Shown here one piece after another: positions 6,317 to 13,792 of a DNA stretch of 14,190 nucleotides (its first letter is position 1; the number at the start of each line of letters is the position of its first letter). The stretch covers positions 1-14,190 of the forward strand of contig JAEYOJ010000077.1 of NCBI GenBank assembly GCA_023411815.1, written 5' to 3'. This stretch comes from Pseudomonadota bacterium. GTDB lineage: Bacteria; Desulfobacterota; Desulfovibrionia; Desulfovibrionales; Desulfovibrionaceae. The notes beneath the pieces are model-generated. The model was given only the letters and a program-made list of their open reading frames with translations, was not told where the DNA came from and ran no database searches. Both the position numbers and the translations under genes were made by a program.

Positions 6317-7582
6317 TCACGCCCCCACCTCCAGCAACTGATCCCACCTTGTCGTATACGCAGGCGACAGCTTCTCCCTTTTCATTCCCCACTCCGGCTC
6401 GATTCCTCCGGCCGCATAAGCCAGGGCGCCCCGGCCGTATCTGCGGTTGGCGGCGTCCAGAACGGCCATGGCCCTGTCGCGGCGGGATTCATCGGCAGGA
6501 ACTCGCGCCAGGAGCGAAAGCTGCCGGCTGGCCTTGGGTTCGATGCCCGCCAGGAGCACGCCGGCCTTCTGGTAGGCGTGGTTCGGACGGAACAGCCGTT
6601 CCAGGATTCCCAGTGCCGCACGCAGCAGATCCGGCGTGTAGTCGGTGGCCAGGGGCAACGTCGCCTGGGCCAGTTCCGCGTGCTGGCGATGCTCCGGCTT
6701 GTGCGGATTGGTGCGGATAAAGACCTGCACGATGCTGCATACCGAACTCTGTCTCCGCAGTTTTTCCGCCGCCCTGACCGCGTATTCGGCCACGGCCTCG
6801 CGCAGGCCGTCCAGGCTGCGCACGTAAATCCCGAAGCTTCTGCTGCAACAGATGGCTTTCTTGGCCGGCGGTACCTGCGCCATGGGGATGCAGGATCGGC
6901 CGTTCAACTCCAGAACGGTTTGCAGACCTTGCACGGTCATATGCGCGCGAATCCAGGCGCGGTCGGCGCGCTTGAGATCCAAAGCCGTGAGGATGCGCCG
7001 ACTCGTGAGCAGCTTGGCGTAGCGCGGACCCACGCCCCACACGTCTCCCGCCTCGACCTTGGCAAGCCATTCGTCCTGGTCCGGCCGACGCAGATCGAAA
7101 ACGCCGCCCATGCCTTTCACCTTGGCCAGCTTGTTGGCGACCTTGGCCAGAGTCTTGGTCGTGCCGATGCCGATACTGATCGGGATGCCGGTCCAGTCCT
7201 GCACCTGCTTGCGCATCCTGCCGCAGAAGGCGGACACGTCGTCGCGCAGGCCGTCCAGACGCAGGAAGGCCTCGTCTATGCTGTACACCTCGCACGCCGG
7301 AGCCATGTCGGACATGATGCGCATGACCCGCGCACTCATGTCGCCGTAGAGCGCGTAGTTCGATGAGAACACGGCCACGCCATGGGCCTTGAACAACGAT
7401 TCATGCTTGAAGGCCGGCGCGCCCATGGGAATGCCAAGGGCCTTGGCTTCGGGGGATCGGGCCACCACGCAACCATCGTTGTTGGAGAGTACAACCACGG
7501 GTCGGTTGCGCAGCGCCGGAACGAAGGCCTTTTCGCAACTCGCGTAGAAGCTGTTGCAATCAGCCAGGGCGTACACGGGCAT
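6317..7582 (-). CDS. umuC: DNA polymerase V catalytic subunit UmuC
   Basis: UmuC is the Y-family polymerase that, with two UmuD' subunits, copies past DNA lesions at the cost of fidelity. The 421-residue product is nearly the length of E. coli UmuC (422). Metal-binding residues are D8 in ALADCNSFYASCE and D103-E104 in SIDEAF. The thumb segment GIGTTKTLAKVANKLAK (138-154), a QLSLL motif (354-358) at the beta-clamp-binding position of E. coli UmuC, and the UmuC-specific tail MKREKLSPAYTTRW (400-413) are all present. The ATG overlaps the end of umuD by 23 bases and has GGAGG six bases upstream (7589-7593), a coupled arrangement like the enterobacterial operon. The gene converges on the tRNA-Ala unit. 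Nothing suggests inactivation. Confidence 0.96.
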   Translation of the reverse strand: MPVYALADCNSFYASCEKAFVPALRNRPVVVLSNNDGCVVARSPEAKALGIPMGAPAFKHESLFKAHGVAVFSSNYALYGDMSARVMRIMSDMAPACEVYSIDEAFLRLDGLRDDVSAFCGRMRKQVQDWTGIPISIGIGTTKTLAKVANKLAKVKGMGGVFDLRRPDQDEWLAKVEAGDVWGVGPRYAKLLTSRRILTALDLKRADRAWIRAHMTVQGLQTVLELNGRSCIPMAQVPPAKKAICCSRSFGIYVRSLDGLREAVAEYAVRAAEKLRRQSSVCSIVQVFIRTNPHKPEHRQHAELAQATLPLATDYTPDLLRAALGILERLFRPNHAYQKAGVLLAGIEPKASRQLSLLARVPADESRRDRAMAVLDAANRRYGRGALAYAAGGIEPEWGMKREKLSPAYTTRWDQLLEVGA

Positions 7583-8015
7583 GGCCAGCCTCCGGCAAGG
7601 CGCGGTGGATGACGTATGTCACCACGCCCCAGATATCCAGGTCGGAATCGGGCGTAATCTCGATGGCCGCATAGCGCGGATTGGCCGGAGCCAGCCACAG
7701 CCGGCCAGAGCGGCTCTCCAGGGTCTTTACTGTGTACTCGCCCTGCACCGAGGCGATGACGATGAGCCCAGGACGCGGTTCGATGGAGCGATCCACCACG
7801 AGCAGGTCGCCCGAACGGATGCCGGCGCCCTCCATGGAGTCTCCGGCTGCCCGCACAAAGTACGTGGCGGGCGGATTGCGCACGATGTGTCTGTTCAGAT
7901 CGAGAGTCTGCTCTATGTAATCGTCGGCCGGCGAGGGGAATCCGGCCTGTACACGGCAGAGCATGAGCGGTAGAGAAAGATCGAGCATCCGCTGGAAGCG
8001 TAATGACGCGCACAT
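7560..8015 (-). CDS. umuD: Self-cleaving polymerase V accessory protein UmuD
   Basis: UmuD is a LexA-type S24 peptidase fold that, after RecA filament-stimulated self-cleavage, becomes UmuD' and activates UmuC. Starting at the ATG at 8015 (151 aa), the cleavage site is A24-G25 in RVQAGFPSPADDY, the nucleophile is S60 in GDSMEG and the general base is K97 in YTVKTLE. These are the same numbers as E. coli (C24-G25, S60, K97). That agreement and a GAGGTG six bases upstream (8022-8027) decide the start; an upstream TTG start at 8036 is in frame but unneeded. The protein has about 12 extra C-terminal residues relative to E. coli UmuD. It leads a two-gene operon with umuC. Confidence 0.95.
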   Translation of the reverse strand: MCASLRFQRMLDLSLPLMLCRVQAGFPSPADDYIEQTLDLNRHIVRNPPATYFVRAAGDSMEGAGIRSGDLLVVDRSIEPRPGLIVIASVQGEYTVKTLESRSGRLWLAPANPRYAAIEITPDSDLDIWGVVTYVIHRALPEAGHARVRPG

Positions 8016-8034
8016 TCTTGACACCTCGACCAGC

Positions 8035-8064
8035 AATGTACGCCTATGGCGTGATCAGCGTCAA
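8035..8064 (-). promoter_or_regulatory. Probable umuDC promoter
   Basis: On the minus strand TTGACG (8064-8059) and TACATT (8040-8035) are 18 bases apart, ending 19 bases before the umuD ATG. The -35 matches five of six consensus bases and the -10 four of six. No E. coli-type CTGT-N8-ACAG LexA site is visible in the region. Confidence 0.5.
8040..8052. promoter_or_regulatory. Candidate operator dyad in the umuDC promoter
   Basis: ACGCC-TAT-GGCGT is a perfect 5-base dyad centred between the candidate -35 and -10 elements. umuDC operons are normally repressed by LexA. A palindrome here is well placed to be an operator, but which protein binds it is unknown. Confidence 0.35.
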
Positions 8065-8092
8065 GTGTCGGTGTATTGACGGAGGAATTATA

Positions 8093-8173
8093 ATGGCGAT
8101 TCCAGAATCTAAAAGGTGCCGCAGCCTTCCACAATCTTCACCTCCAGCGTTCTCTCCGGCGATTGACCGGTAA
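8093..8173 (+). CDS. Possible 26-residue small protein divergent from umuDC
   Basis: An ATG (8093) is preceded at an ideal six-base spacing by GGAGGA (8081-8086), the best ribosome binding site in this part of the window. The frame encodes 26 residues, beginning MAIPESKRCRSLPQ and ending AIDR before TAA (8171-8173). After that stop the same frame stays open to 8351-8353. I recognise no family. No convincing plus-strand promoter was found. It could be a true small gene, a leader peptide, or the 5' end of a decayed gene. The strong ribosome binding site is seen; coding function is inferred. Confidence 0.3.
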   Translation: MAIPESKRCRSLPQSSPPAFSPAIDR

Positions 8174-8376
8174 CTGGTCGGCTGCAACCGCGAAACGATG
8201 GCGACCTGCGGACACGGCCCAGACAATGCCTTGCATTCGTCCCGCGCTCTTGCCTGGAACAGCTCCCTGCGGGTAGGAAGCCCTGGCGGAGCAATCCCTC
8301 TCATGTATTCTTCGCGCTTGAACGGATTGGCGGAAAACCCTTTGGAAGCATAACGCCCTTAGATGGCAGAGTAAGG
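8174..8376. other. Non-coding stretch or gene relic between umuDC and the MFS gene
   Basis: Together with 8016-8173 this makes 361 bases without a confident gene. The plus frame of the 26-codon ORF stays open here until 8351, and minus-strand frames of 61 codons (8109-8294) and 86 codons (8044-8304) also exist. None has a ribosome binding site at its start or a recognisable motif. I see no terminator, tRNA or repeat in it. Confidence 0.4.
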
Positions 8377-9621
8377 ATGACGGGAGCTATGCAAACCGCG
8401 GTTCGAGTCCATGATAAGTTCGAAAGACAGGGAAGGCAGCCCCTGGCCGTCTTTGCCTTCCTGGCCTTATGCACCGTGGTTTTCCTGGCCCTGTGCTCCA
8501 TGACCGTATTCTACGGTCTGCACGTCTACCTGGGCACGCTCGGCATGAGCGGAACGCGTGCAGGCCTGCTCGTGGGCGTCTACTCGCTTTCGGCCCTGCT
8601 CTGTTATGCGGTCCTCAGCGCGCGCATCGGCCTGCACAACGCCTTTGCCTGCATGGCCTCGGGGCTCGCAATCCTCCTGGTCTGCGACTGGGCTTACTTG
8701 TTGATATATGAATTCTGGCCGCTGCTACTGCTGCGTGTGGCAAGCGGCCTGGGCATCTTCCTGCTACTGGCCTCGACCATGGTCGTTCTCGTGGTTATCA
8801 TCCCGCCCGGCCGCAGCGGACAAGCCTTCAGCCTCTACTCCGTGGCCCTGCTCACGCCCTATGCGGTCATGCCGGCCCTATCCGACCTCGTCCTGCCGCT
8901 CCTGCCCTCGCAAGCCTGGCTGTACGCCCTGTCCTCCCTGGTCCTCCTGCCGGCCATTGTCCTGCTTCCGGTCCTGCGCCGTCGAACGATCGGCCCATCC
9001 ACCGGTCCCGCAGGCAAACATGCCGAAGGAACCGGCTGGGTCGCGACCCTGCCTCGCGGTCCGGTGCTGTTCCTGTTGCTGGTCAACTGCTCCTACTTCC
9101 TCAATTTCGCTGCCGTTTTCTTTCTTTTCAAGGGCTTGGCGCTGGAGCGCGAGTACGCGCATCCAGGTCTGTTCTTCACGGTGCAGATGACCGTCATGGT
9201 CGCCATCCGCCTGCTGGCGGGCCGTCTCTTCGATACGCAACCGGCCTCGCGGCTAGTGGGCGGCGCCTTTGCCTGCACCGCCGCAGCCTTTCTCCTGCTG
9301 CTCCTTACGCAGGCCCAGGAAGCCGTGCTGCCCATTGCCGGCCTGCTCGGGTTGGGCATGGGCTTTGCCGTGCCGCCGCTCAACTCGCTCGTCTACCGCA
9401 TTTCAGCCCCGGAGCGTCGCCCCTTCAACGCGAACATGATGATGCTCTCGATCCAGTTGGGGAGCTTTCTCGGACCTTTCGCCGGCTCCTGGGTCGTGGA
9501 AAACGCCGGGTACGCAGGCTTCCTCTCCGCCGAAGCCGCTCTTTCGGCGATCACGGCGGTTCTGTTCCTGGCCTTAAACCCGGAACGCGCCCTGCGCCGG
9601 GTCGGGCAGACCTCCGTCTGA
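8377..9621 (+). CDS. MFS transporter
   Basis: The 414-residue product is a polytopic inner-membrane protein with about twelve hydrophobic segments in two halves joined by a polar loop (about 200-228), the layout of the major facilitator superfamily. The conserved loop motif is degenerate in the first half (LSARIGLHNAF, about 80-90) but recognisable in the second as AGRLFD (281-286). Transported substrate cannot be inferred; the neighbours give no hint. Two starts are possible: the ATG at 8377, which directly follows TAAGG, and the ATG at 8389, which has AAGGA eleven bases upstream and is four codons shorter. I kept the longer one. The next gene starts 199 bases on, so it is probably a single-gene unit. 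Confidence 0.85.
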   Translation: MTGAMQTAVRVHDKFERQGRQPLAVFAFLALCTVVFLALCSMTVFYGLHVYLGTLGMSGTRAGLLVGVYSLSALLCYAVLSARIGLHNAFACMASGLAILLVCDWAYLLIYEFWPLLLLRVASGLGIFLLLASTMVVLVVIIPPGRSGQAFSLYSVALLTPYAVMPALSDLVLPLLPSQAWLYALSSLVLLPAIVLLPVLRRRTIGPSTGPAGKHAEGTGWVATLPRGPVLFLLLVNCSYFLNFAAVFFLFKGLALEREYAHPGLFFTVQMTVMVAIRLLAGRLFDTQPASRLVGGAFACTAAAFLLLLLTQAQEAVLPIAGLLGLGMGFAVPPLNSLVYRISAPERRPFNANMMMLSIQLGSFLGPFAGSWVVENAGYAGFLSAEAALSAITAVLFLALNPERALRRVGQTSV

Positions 9622-9820
9622 AACGCCGCGACCTTTTGTTCAACCTTTCCAGCACATCTGACCGCCCTCGTCGAGGTCACAGACACTATTCGTCTCGGGC
9701 AAGACCCATCCGTTGCAACTTTATCCTGGACCGGCCTCCCACTTCATGGTCATCAGGGAGCATGGCTGCGCGCAAGCCAATCAATTCCTGATCGCCGTGC
9801 CGCACCAACAGGACGAAGCA

Positions 9821-10273
9821 ATGCCCATATCCGCAGTCATGACCGCATCCCTGTTCGTTCTTCTGGCCTTCTCGGCGGCCTCGGGCAGAATGGATGAAGC
9901 CCTAGAACCGGAGCATGATGGCACCTCCCTGCTGGCCCAGGCCGTGCCGAGCAATCCGGGCGTCGCGCCAGGGACCGGCGCGGCCGGGCCGCCAAGTTCG
10001 GGCAGGGGCGTCGGCAATCCCGGAGTTCCTCCTGGCGGCTCGCAGGATCAGTTGCGCATGCAGCAGGATATCCGCAGGCAACAGCAGCTTCGGGAGAACT
10101 CAATGGCCCGCAAGGAAGCCGCGCAGATGCAGCGGCAGGCCGAGATAAAGCAGCGCTACTACCTGGAGCGCGACCCGCTCGAAGCGCGCGAGGCCGCCCG
10201 CGAGGCCCAAATCTGGAGAGAACGCAAGGACCGTCTGGACAAGCAGCGCGAAAGGCTTGTGCAGCCCGAATAG
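9821..10273 (+). CDS. Small predicted exported Gln/Arg-rich protein of unknown function
   Basis: I do not recognise a family. The 150-residue product begins with a hydrophobic stretch (about 5-20, MTASLFVLLAFSAASG) that could be a signal peptide, although its N-region lacks basic residues. A Pro/Gly-rich low-complexity linker follows (about 42-74). From about 76 to the end the sequence is dominated by Gln, Arg, Glu and Ala and is likely helical or coiled-coil. The ATG at 9821 was chosen because AGGA lies seven bases upstream (9810-9813) and the hydrophobic segment then sits at the N-terminus. Upstream in-frame ATGs would bury it. The composition suggests a small periplasmic structural or adaptor protein, which is a guess. 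Confidence 0.65.
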   Translation: MPISAVMTASLFVLLAFSAASGRMDEALEPEHDGTSLLAQAVPSNPGVAPGTGAAGPPSSGRGVGNPGVPPGGSQDQLRMQQDIRRQQQLRENSMARKEAAQMQRQAEIKQRYYLERDPLEAREAAREAQIWRERKDRLDKQRERLVQPE

Positions 10274-10300
10274 CTGAAGCGCGGCGAATGCACGCTCCCG

Positions 10301-10322
10301 TGGGATTGCGATGCAATTCCCA
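10301..10322 (+). terminator. Weak hairpin downstream of the exported-protein gene
   Basis: TGGGATTGC pairs with GCAATTCCCA around a 3-base loop with one bulge, 28 bases after the stop codon. Only GTAAAATT follows, so it is a poor intrinsic terminator. A second GC-rich hairpin lies at 10367-10391 in the leader of the next gene. Confidence 0.3.
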
Positions 10323-10464
10323 GTAAAATTCCCAGCCAGCCTCTTCGTTACGGGAATACGCACAAAGCTTGCCCGGCACGCCGGGGCAGGCTAGAAATTT
10401 GAACCCGGCGAGCGATACCGCCCGAGACTTTTCACGTTCAGCGCCCTCTTTCCAGGACTCGAAA

Positions 10465-12381
10465 ATGACCCGCACAGTAAGAACCGCCTGCACGCGCCAC
10501 TGCTCCGACGGTTGCGCTCTGCTCGTGGAGATACCGGACCAGGGCCGGCCGCGCCTGCGCGGTAATCCGGACCATCCGTTCACGGCCGGGATCATCTGCG
10601 CCAAAACGGCCCGCTACTTCGAGCTGATCGACAGCCCGGCGCGCATCACCACTCCGCTCGTCCGCGACGGCGAGAGGTTCCGGCAAGCCTCCTGGGACGA
10701 AGCCCTGGACCTCGTAGCCGGGCGAATCCAGGCTCTGCGCGCCACGCCCGAGCGCATCCTGCACATCTGGTACTACGCCTCCTTCGGCGTCCTGGCCCAG
10801 GCCAGCCGGCGGCTGTTCGGCACGCTGCAAGCGGCGAATTTCACGGGCTCGCCCTGCCTGTCCGCCGGAAGGCAGGCCACCATCCAGGATTTCGGAGACG
10901 TGCGCGGAACCGACCCGGCGGACTTCCTCGAGGCCGCGCGCATCGTCAACTGGGGCCGCAACGTGCGCGCCCAGTCCCCGCACCTGGACCTGCTGCTGCG
11001 CAAGGCCCGCAAATCCGGCATCCCCGTGCTGAACGTGCATGTGGGCGACCAGGCCGGGGAGCAGGGCCAACACATCCTCGTGCGGCCCGGCAGGGACCGC
11101 TTCCTGGCCGCCGCAGTGCTCAAGCTGCTCATGGAGCGCGGGGCCGTGGCGCAATGGGCCCTGGATCACAGCGCAAATTGGGATGATCTGGCTCGCCTGC
11201 TGCGCTCGCTGGACCACGTTCGCCTGCTGGAGCAGAGCGGCGCAAGCGAGGCGGACGTAGAACTTCTGGCCGACTGGTACGGCCGGGCCGAGCCCGTGGC
11301 CACGCTCCTGGGCCGCGGCCTGCAGCGCTACGCCCTGGGCGGAGAGAACGTGCGCTTCGTCAACGCCCTGGCCATGGCCTCCGGCCAGGTGGGCAGACGC
11401 GGCGGCGGGATATTCTTCGACCAGGGCGAGTTGGGCATCCTGGATTACGGCTGGGCCAAGGCCGGGGGGGCTCCGGCGCGGACCTTCCGCTTCACGCATC
11501 TGGCCCAGGACGTCGAGCGGGCCGATCCGCCCGTGGACATGGTCTGGGTCGAGGGCATGAATCTGGTCACGCAAGGTCAGGACAGCCTAGCCCTGGCCCG
11601 CATGCTCAGACAGCGCTTCAGCGTGGTGGTCGCGCCGTTCATGACCGACACGGCGGAATGCGCCAGCGTCATCCTGCCGCCTGCGCTCATGCTGGAGACC
11701 GAGGACATCTGCAAGGGCGCGCTGCACGACAGCCTGCTGCACGCGGCGCAGGTCCTGCGGCCGCGCGGCGAGGCCAGAAGCAACTTCGACATTGCGGCCT
11801 CCCTGGCCGCCCGCCTGGCTCTGCCCTTCCCCACGACCGAGGAGGTCATGCGCGAGGCCCTGCGCGCCCCGGCCATGAACACCAGCCTGGAGGAGCTGCG
11901 CGAGCGCGGCTGGGTCCAGGCCCCGGAGGGCGGCATACCATGGGCCGACGGCCGCTTCGCCCATCCGGACGACAGGTACCGCTTCCCCAACGCCCTTCAC
12001 GAAGAGCCTGACGCCCCGGCCGATTATCCCCTGCGGCTGCTCAGCCTGATCCGCAAGGAGCATCTCCTGTCGCAGGTTCCCGAGGAGGAGCAGACCGGCT
12101 TGCCGACGGTGCATGTCGCGCCCGAATGCCCGGCGCTGACAGGACTGGACCCGGACAAACCGATTTTCCTGGCCTCTCCCCTGGGACGTTTGCAGGTGCG
12201 CCTGGAACTGCTGCCCGGCCTGCACCCCGAGGCCGTAATCTACCCGCGCGGCGACTGGCTCAAATGCGGCCGAGGCGTCAACCGGCTCATCGAGCCGCAG
12301 GAGGCCGACCTTGGCGGTCAGGCCGCCTACTACGGCCAGCGGGCCAGACTCGAGAACGCGCCCGAAGCGCCCCGGGACTGA
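10465..12381 (+). CDS. Molybdopterin-dependent oxidoreductase, orphan catalytic subunit (DMSO reductase superfamily)
   Basis: The 638-residue product is a DMSO reductase-superfamily enzyme, expected to carry a bis-pyranopterin Mo or W cofactor and one [4Fe-4S] cluster. Cluster ligands are C9, C13, C17 and C45 (C-X3-C-X3-C-X27-C). ITTPLVRDGERFRQASWDEALDLVA (61-85) and AARIVNWGRN (157-166) are superfamily hallmarks, as is AECASVILPPALMLETED (397-414). The C-terminal pterin-binding domain spans roughly 520-620. The metal ligand is probably C131 or S133 in GSPCLSAGRQ. There is no Tat signal, so it should be cytoplasmic. The ATG at 10465 has AGGA seven bases upstream. No electron-transfer or membrane subunit is adjacent, so the redox partner and substrate are unknown. 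Confidence 0.88.
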   Translation: MTRTVRTACTRHCSDGCALLVEIPDQGRPRLRGNPDHPFTAGIICAKTARYFELIDSPARITTPLVRDGERFRQASWDEALDLVAGRIQALRATPERILHIWYYASFGVLAQASRRLFGTLQAANFTGSPCLSAGRQATIQDFGDVRGTDPADFLEAARIVNWGRNVRAQSPHLDLLLRKARKSGIPVLNVHVGDQAGEQGQHILVRPGRDRFLAAAVLKLLMERGAVAQWALDHSANWDDLARLLRSLDHVRLLEQSGASEADVELLADWYGRAEPVATLLGRGLQRYALGGENVRFVNALAMASGQVGRRGGGIFFDQGELGILDYGWAKAGGAPARTFRFTHLAQDVERADPPVDMVWVEGMNLVTQGQDSLALARMLRQRFSVVVAPFMTDTAECASVILPPALMLETEDICKGALHDSLLHAAQVLRPRGEARSNFDIAASLAARLALPFPTTEEVMREALRAPAMNTSLEELRERGWVQAPEGGIPWADGRFAHPDDRYRFPNALHEEPDAPADYPLRLLSLIRKEHLLSQVPEEEQTGLPTVHVAPECPALTGLDPDKPIFLASPLGRLQVRLELLPGLHPEAVIYPRGDWLKCGRGVNRLIEPQEADLGGQAAYYGQRARLENAPEAPRD

Positions 12382-12418
12382 AGCCTTCCACCGTAGCCGC
12401 CCCCCAGATCAACCGAAA

Positions 12419-12451
12419 AAAGGGCGCCGCCTGCCAGGGCGGCGCCCTTTT
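12419..12451. terminator. Strong bidirectional intrinsic terminator
   Basis: GGGCGCCGCC (12422-12431) pairs perfectly with GGCGGCGCCC (12438-12447) around a 6-base loop, extended by A-T pairs. It is followed by TTTTC on the plus strand and by TTTTTTC on the minus strand. It ends the molybdoenzyme transcript 38 bases after its stop and can also serve the convergent transporter operon. Confidence 0.92.
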
Positions 12452-12526
12452 CTCATCCTATTCTCATCGTATATGCACAAGGTGCTGCGGCACGCTGCAG
12501 ATGAAATGCAAGAAAGAATGGGGGTG

Positions 12527-12583
12527 CAGGGAGCGCCGCTCCCTGCCGGGAGAGAGTCGGAGAGAGGGCGGGGCCCTCTCTCT
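12527..12583. repeat. Two-hairpin intergenic element
   Basis: CAGGGAGC (12527-12534) pairs with GCTCCCTG (12538-12545) around a GCC loop. AGAGAGGGC (12561-12569) pairs with GCCCTCTCT (12573-12581) around GGG. Two tight GC-rich stems 15 bases apart without U-runs look like a dispersed palindromic element rather than a simple terminator. It lies 19 bases past the stop of the minus-strand transporter gene. Confidence 0.55.
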
Positions 12584-12601
12584 GTTCAGACGCAAATGGC
12601 G

Positions 12602-13792
12602 CTAGCGGGATACCGGACAGACGGCAGTCCGCGGCTGGAACAGCATCCAGATCAGCGGCGCCGCCGTGAGCACGAGCAGCACGCTCAGGACGATGGCGGG
12701 CCCGTACGAGCCGGTGGTGTCGGCGATCATGCCGCCCAGGGGCGGACCGATGAGCGCCGCGAGGCCGTACCAGAGGAAGCAGATGGGATAGAGCCGCGGG
12801 AAGCGATCCATCCCGAACAGGTCGACCACCGAGGAGGCGTAGACCACGAAGCACCCGCCGAACCCGATGCCCGTGAGCAGCACGGCCGCGAGCACGATCA
12901 GGGGCGTGGGCGGCAGCAGGAAGAGCAGCAGACTCAGCCCCAGAAAGGCCAGGGACAGGAAGACGGCGCCGCGCGTGCCGAGCCGGTCGTGAGCCTGGCC
13001 CCAGCCGATGCGGCCCATGGCGTTGCCCAGGGCGAAGAGAGAGATGGCCAGCGTGGCCGGGGCGTTCTTCAGGCCCAGGGACAGGACCATGGGCTTGAGG
13101 TTCCCCACCACCAGGAGTCCGGCGAAGGTGCCGCAGAACATGCCCAGGCAGAGCAGGAGGAAACTGCGCGACGCCAGCACTCCGGCCGGGGCGGATCGCG
13201 CGGCGGCAGACCGGGCGCTCCCGGCCTTGTCGCCTCGCGGCGGCTCGCGCAGGAGCAGGGCGCTGCACAAGGCGAGCAGACCGGAGCCCAGGCCGATGAA
13301 GCGGAAGACCTGCATCACGTCCATGGCCCGGTCCACCAGCAAGTGCTCGGCCATGGCGCTCAGGAGCACCGCCCCGCCGCCAAAGCCGGCCACGGAGACG
13401 CCCGTGACAAGTCCTTTCTTGTCCGGGAACCACTGCATGGAGACCGTCAGGGGGCAGATGTACCCGAGGCCTATGCCGGCGCCCGTGACCAGGCTCAGGC
13501 TGAAGAACAGCAGCAGGAAGCTGCCTTGCGACAGCGAGGCCAGGAGATAGCCCGTAGCGAAGAGCAGCGCGCCGAGGCTCGCGGTAAGGCGCACGCCGCG
13601 CCGCTGCAGAAGGCGCCCGGCAGGGATCATGACGCAGGTGAACACCGCGATGGTGGCGCCGAAGATGAGCCCGCACTGGCTCCCGCTCAGGCCGTACCCG
13701 GCGGTGAGGAGCGGAACGAACTCGCTCCAGGCATAGATGCCGCCGAGGATCATCTGGATCATGACCCCGGCGCACAGGACAACCCACTTCAC
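12602..13792 (-). CDS. OFA-family MFS transporter (oxalate/formate antiporter type)
   Basis: The 396-residue inner-membrane protein has about twelve hydrophobic segments. The OFA subfamily of MFS carriers is indicated by GGIYAWSEFVPLL near the N-terminus (17-29) and by the conserved block CPLTVSMQWFPDKKGL (113-128) leading into TGVSVAGFGGGA (130-141). The loop 2-3 motif GRLLQRRG (59-66) is present. The central loop (about 183-205) is polar and Arg/Ala-rich. Substrates of this family are organic anions, but the one used here is not evident. The start is a GTG (13792) overlapping the regulator's stop as GTGA, with GGAGGG six bases upstream (13799-13804). A longer ATG frame beginning at 14170 would run through the regulator gene in another frame and is rejected. 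It is co-transcribed with the regulator. Confidence 0.88.
   Translation of the reverse strand: MKWVVLCAGVMIQMILGGIYAWSEFVPLLTAGYGLSGSQCGLIFGATIAVFTCVMIPAGRLLQRRGVRLTASLGALLFATGYLLASLSQGSFLLLFFSLSLVTGAGIGLGYICPLTVSMQWFPDKKGLVTGVSVAGFGGGAVLLSAMAEHLLVDRAMDVMQVFRFIGLGSGLLALCSALLLREPPRGDKAGSARSAAARSAPAGVLASRSFLLLCLGMFCGTFAGLLVVGNLKPMVLSLGLKNAPATLAISLFALGNAMGRIGWGQAHDRLGTRGAVFLSLAFLGLSLLLFLLPPTPLIVLAAVLLTGIGFGGCFVVYASSVVDLFGMDRFPRLYPICFLWYGLAALIGPPLGGMIADTTGSYGPAIVLSVLLVLTAAPLIWMLFQPRTAVCPVSR

Noticed and set aside
8044..8304. An 86-codon minus-strand frame upstream of umuD
   Set aside because: No ribosome binding site at its ATG, no recognisable motif, and it overlaps the umuDC promoter; kept only as part of a possible relic.
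8395..8415. tRNA T-arm-like string GGTTCGAGTCC
   Set aside because: The flanking bases do not form a T stem or an acceptor stem, and it lies inside the N-terminal codons of the MFS gene.
6182..12450. Genomic island integrated at the tRNA-Ala gene
   Set aside because: No integrase gene and no direct repeat of the tRNA 3' end were found downstream; umuDC and the later genes have ordinary GC-rich composition.
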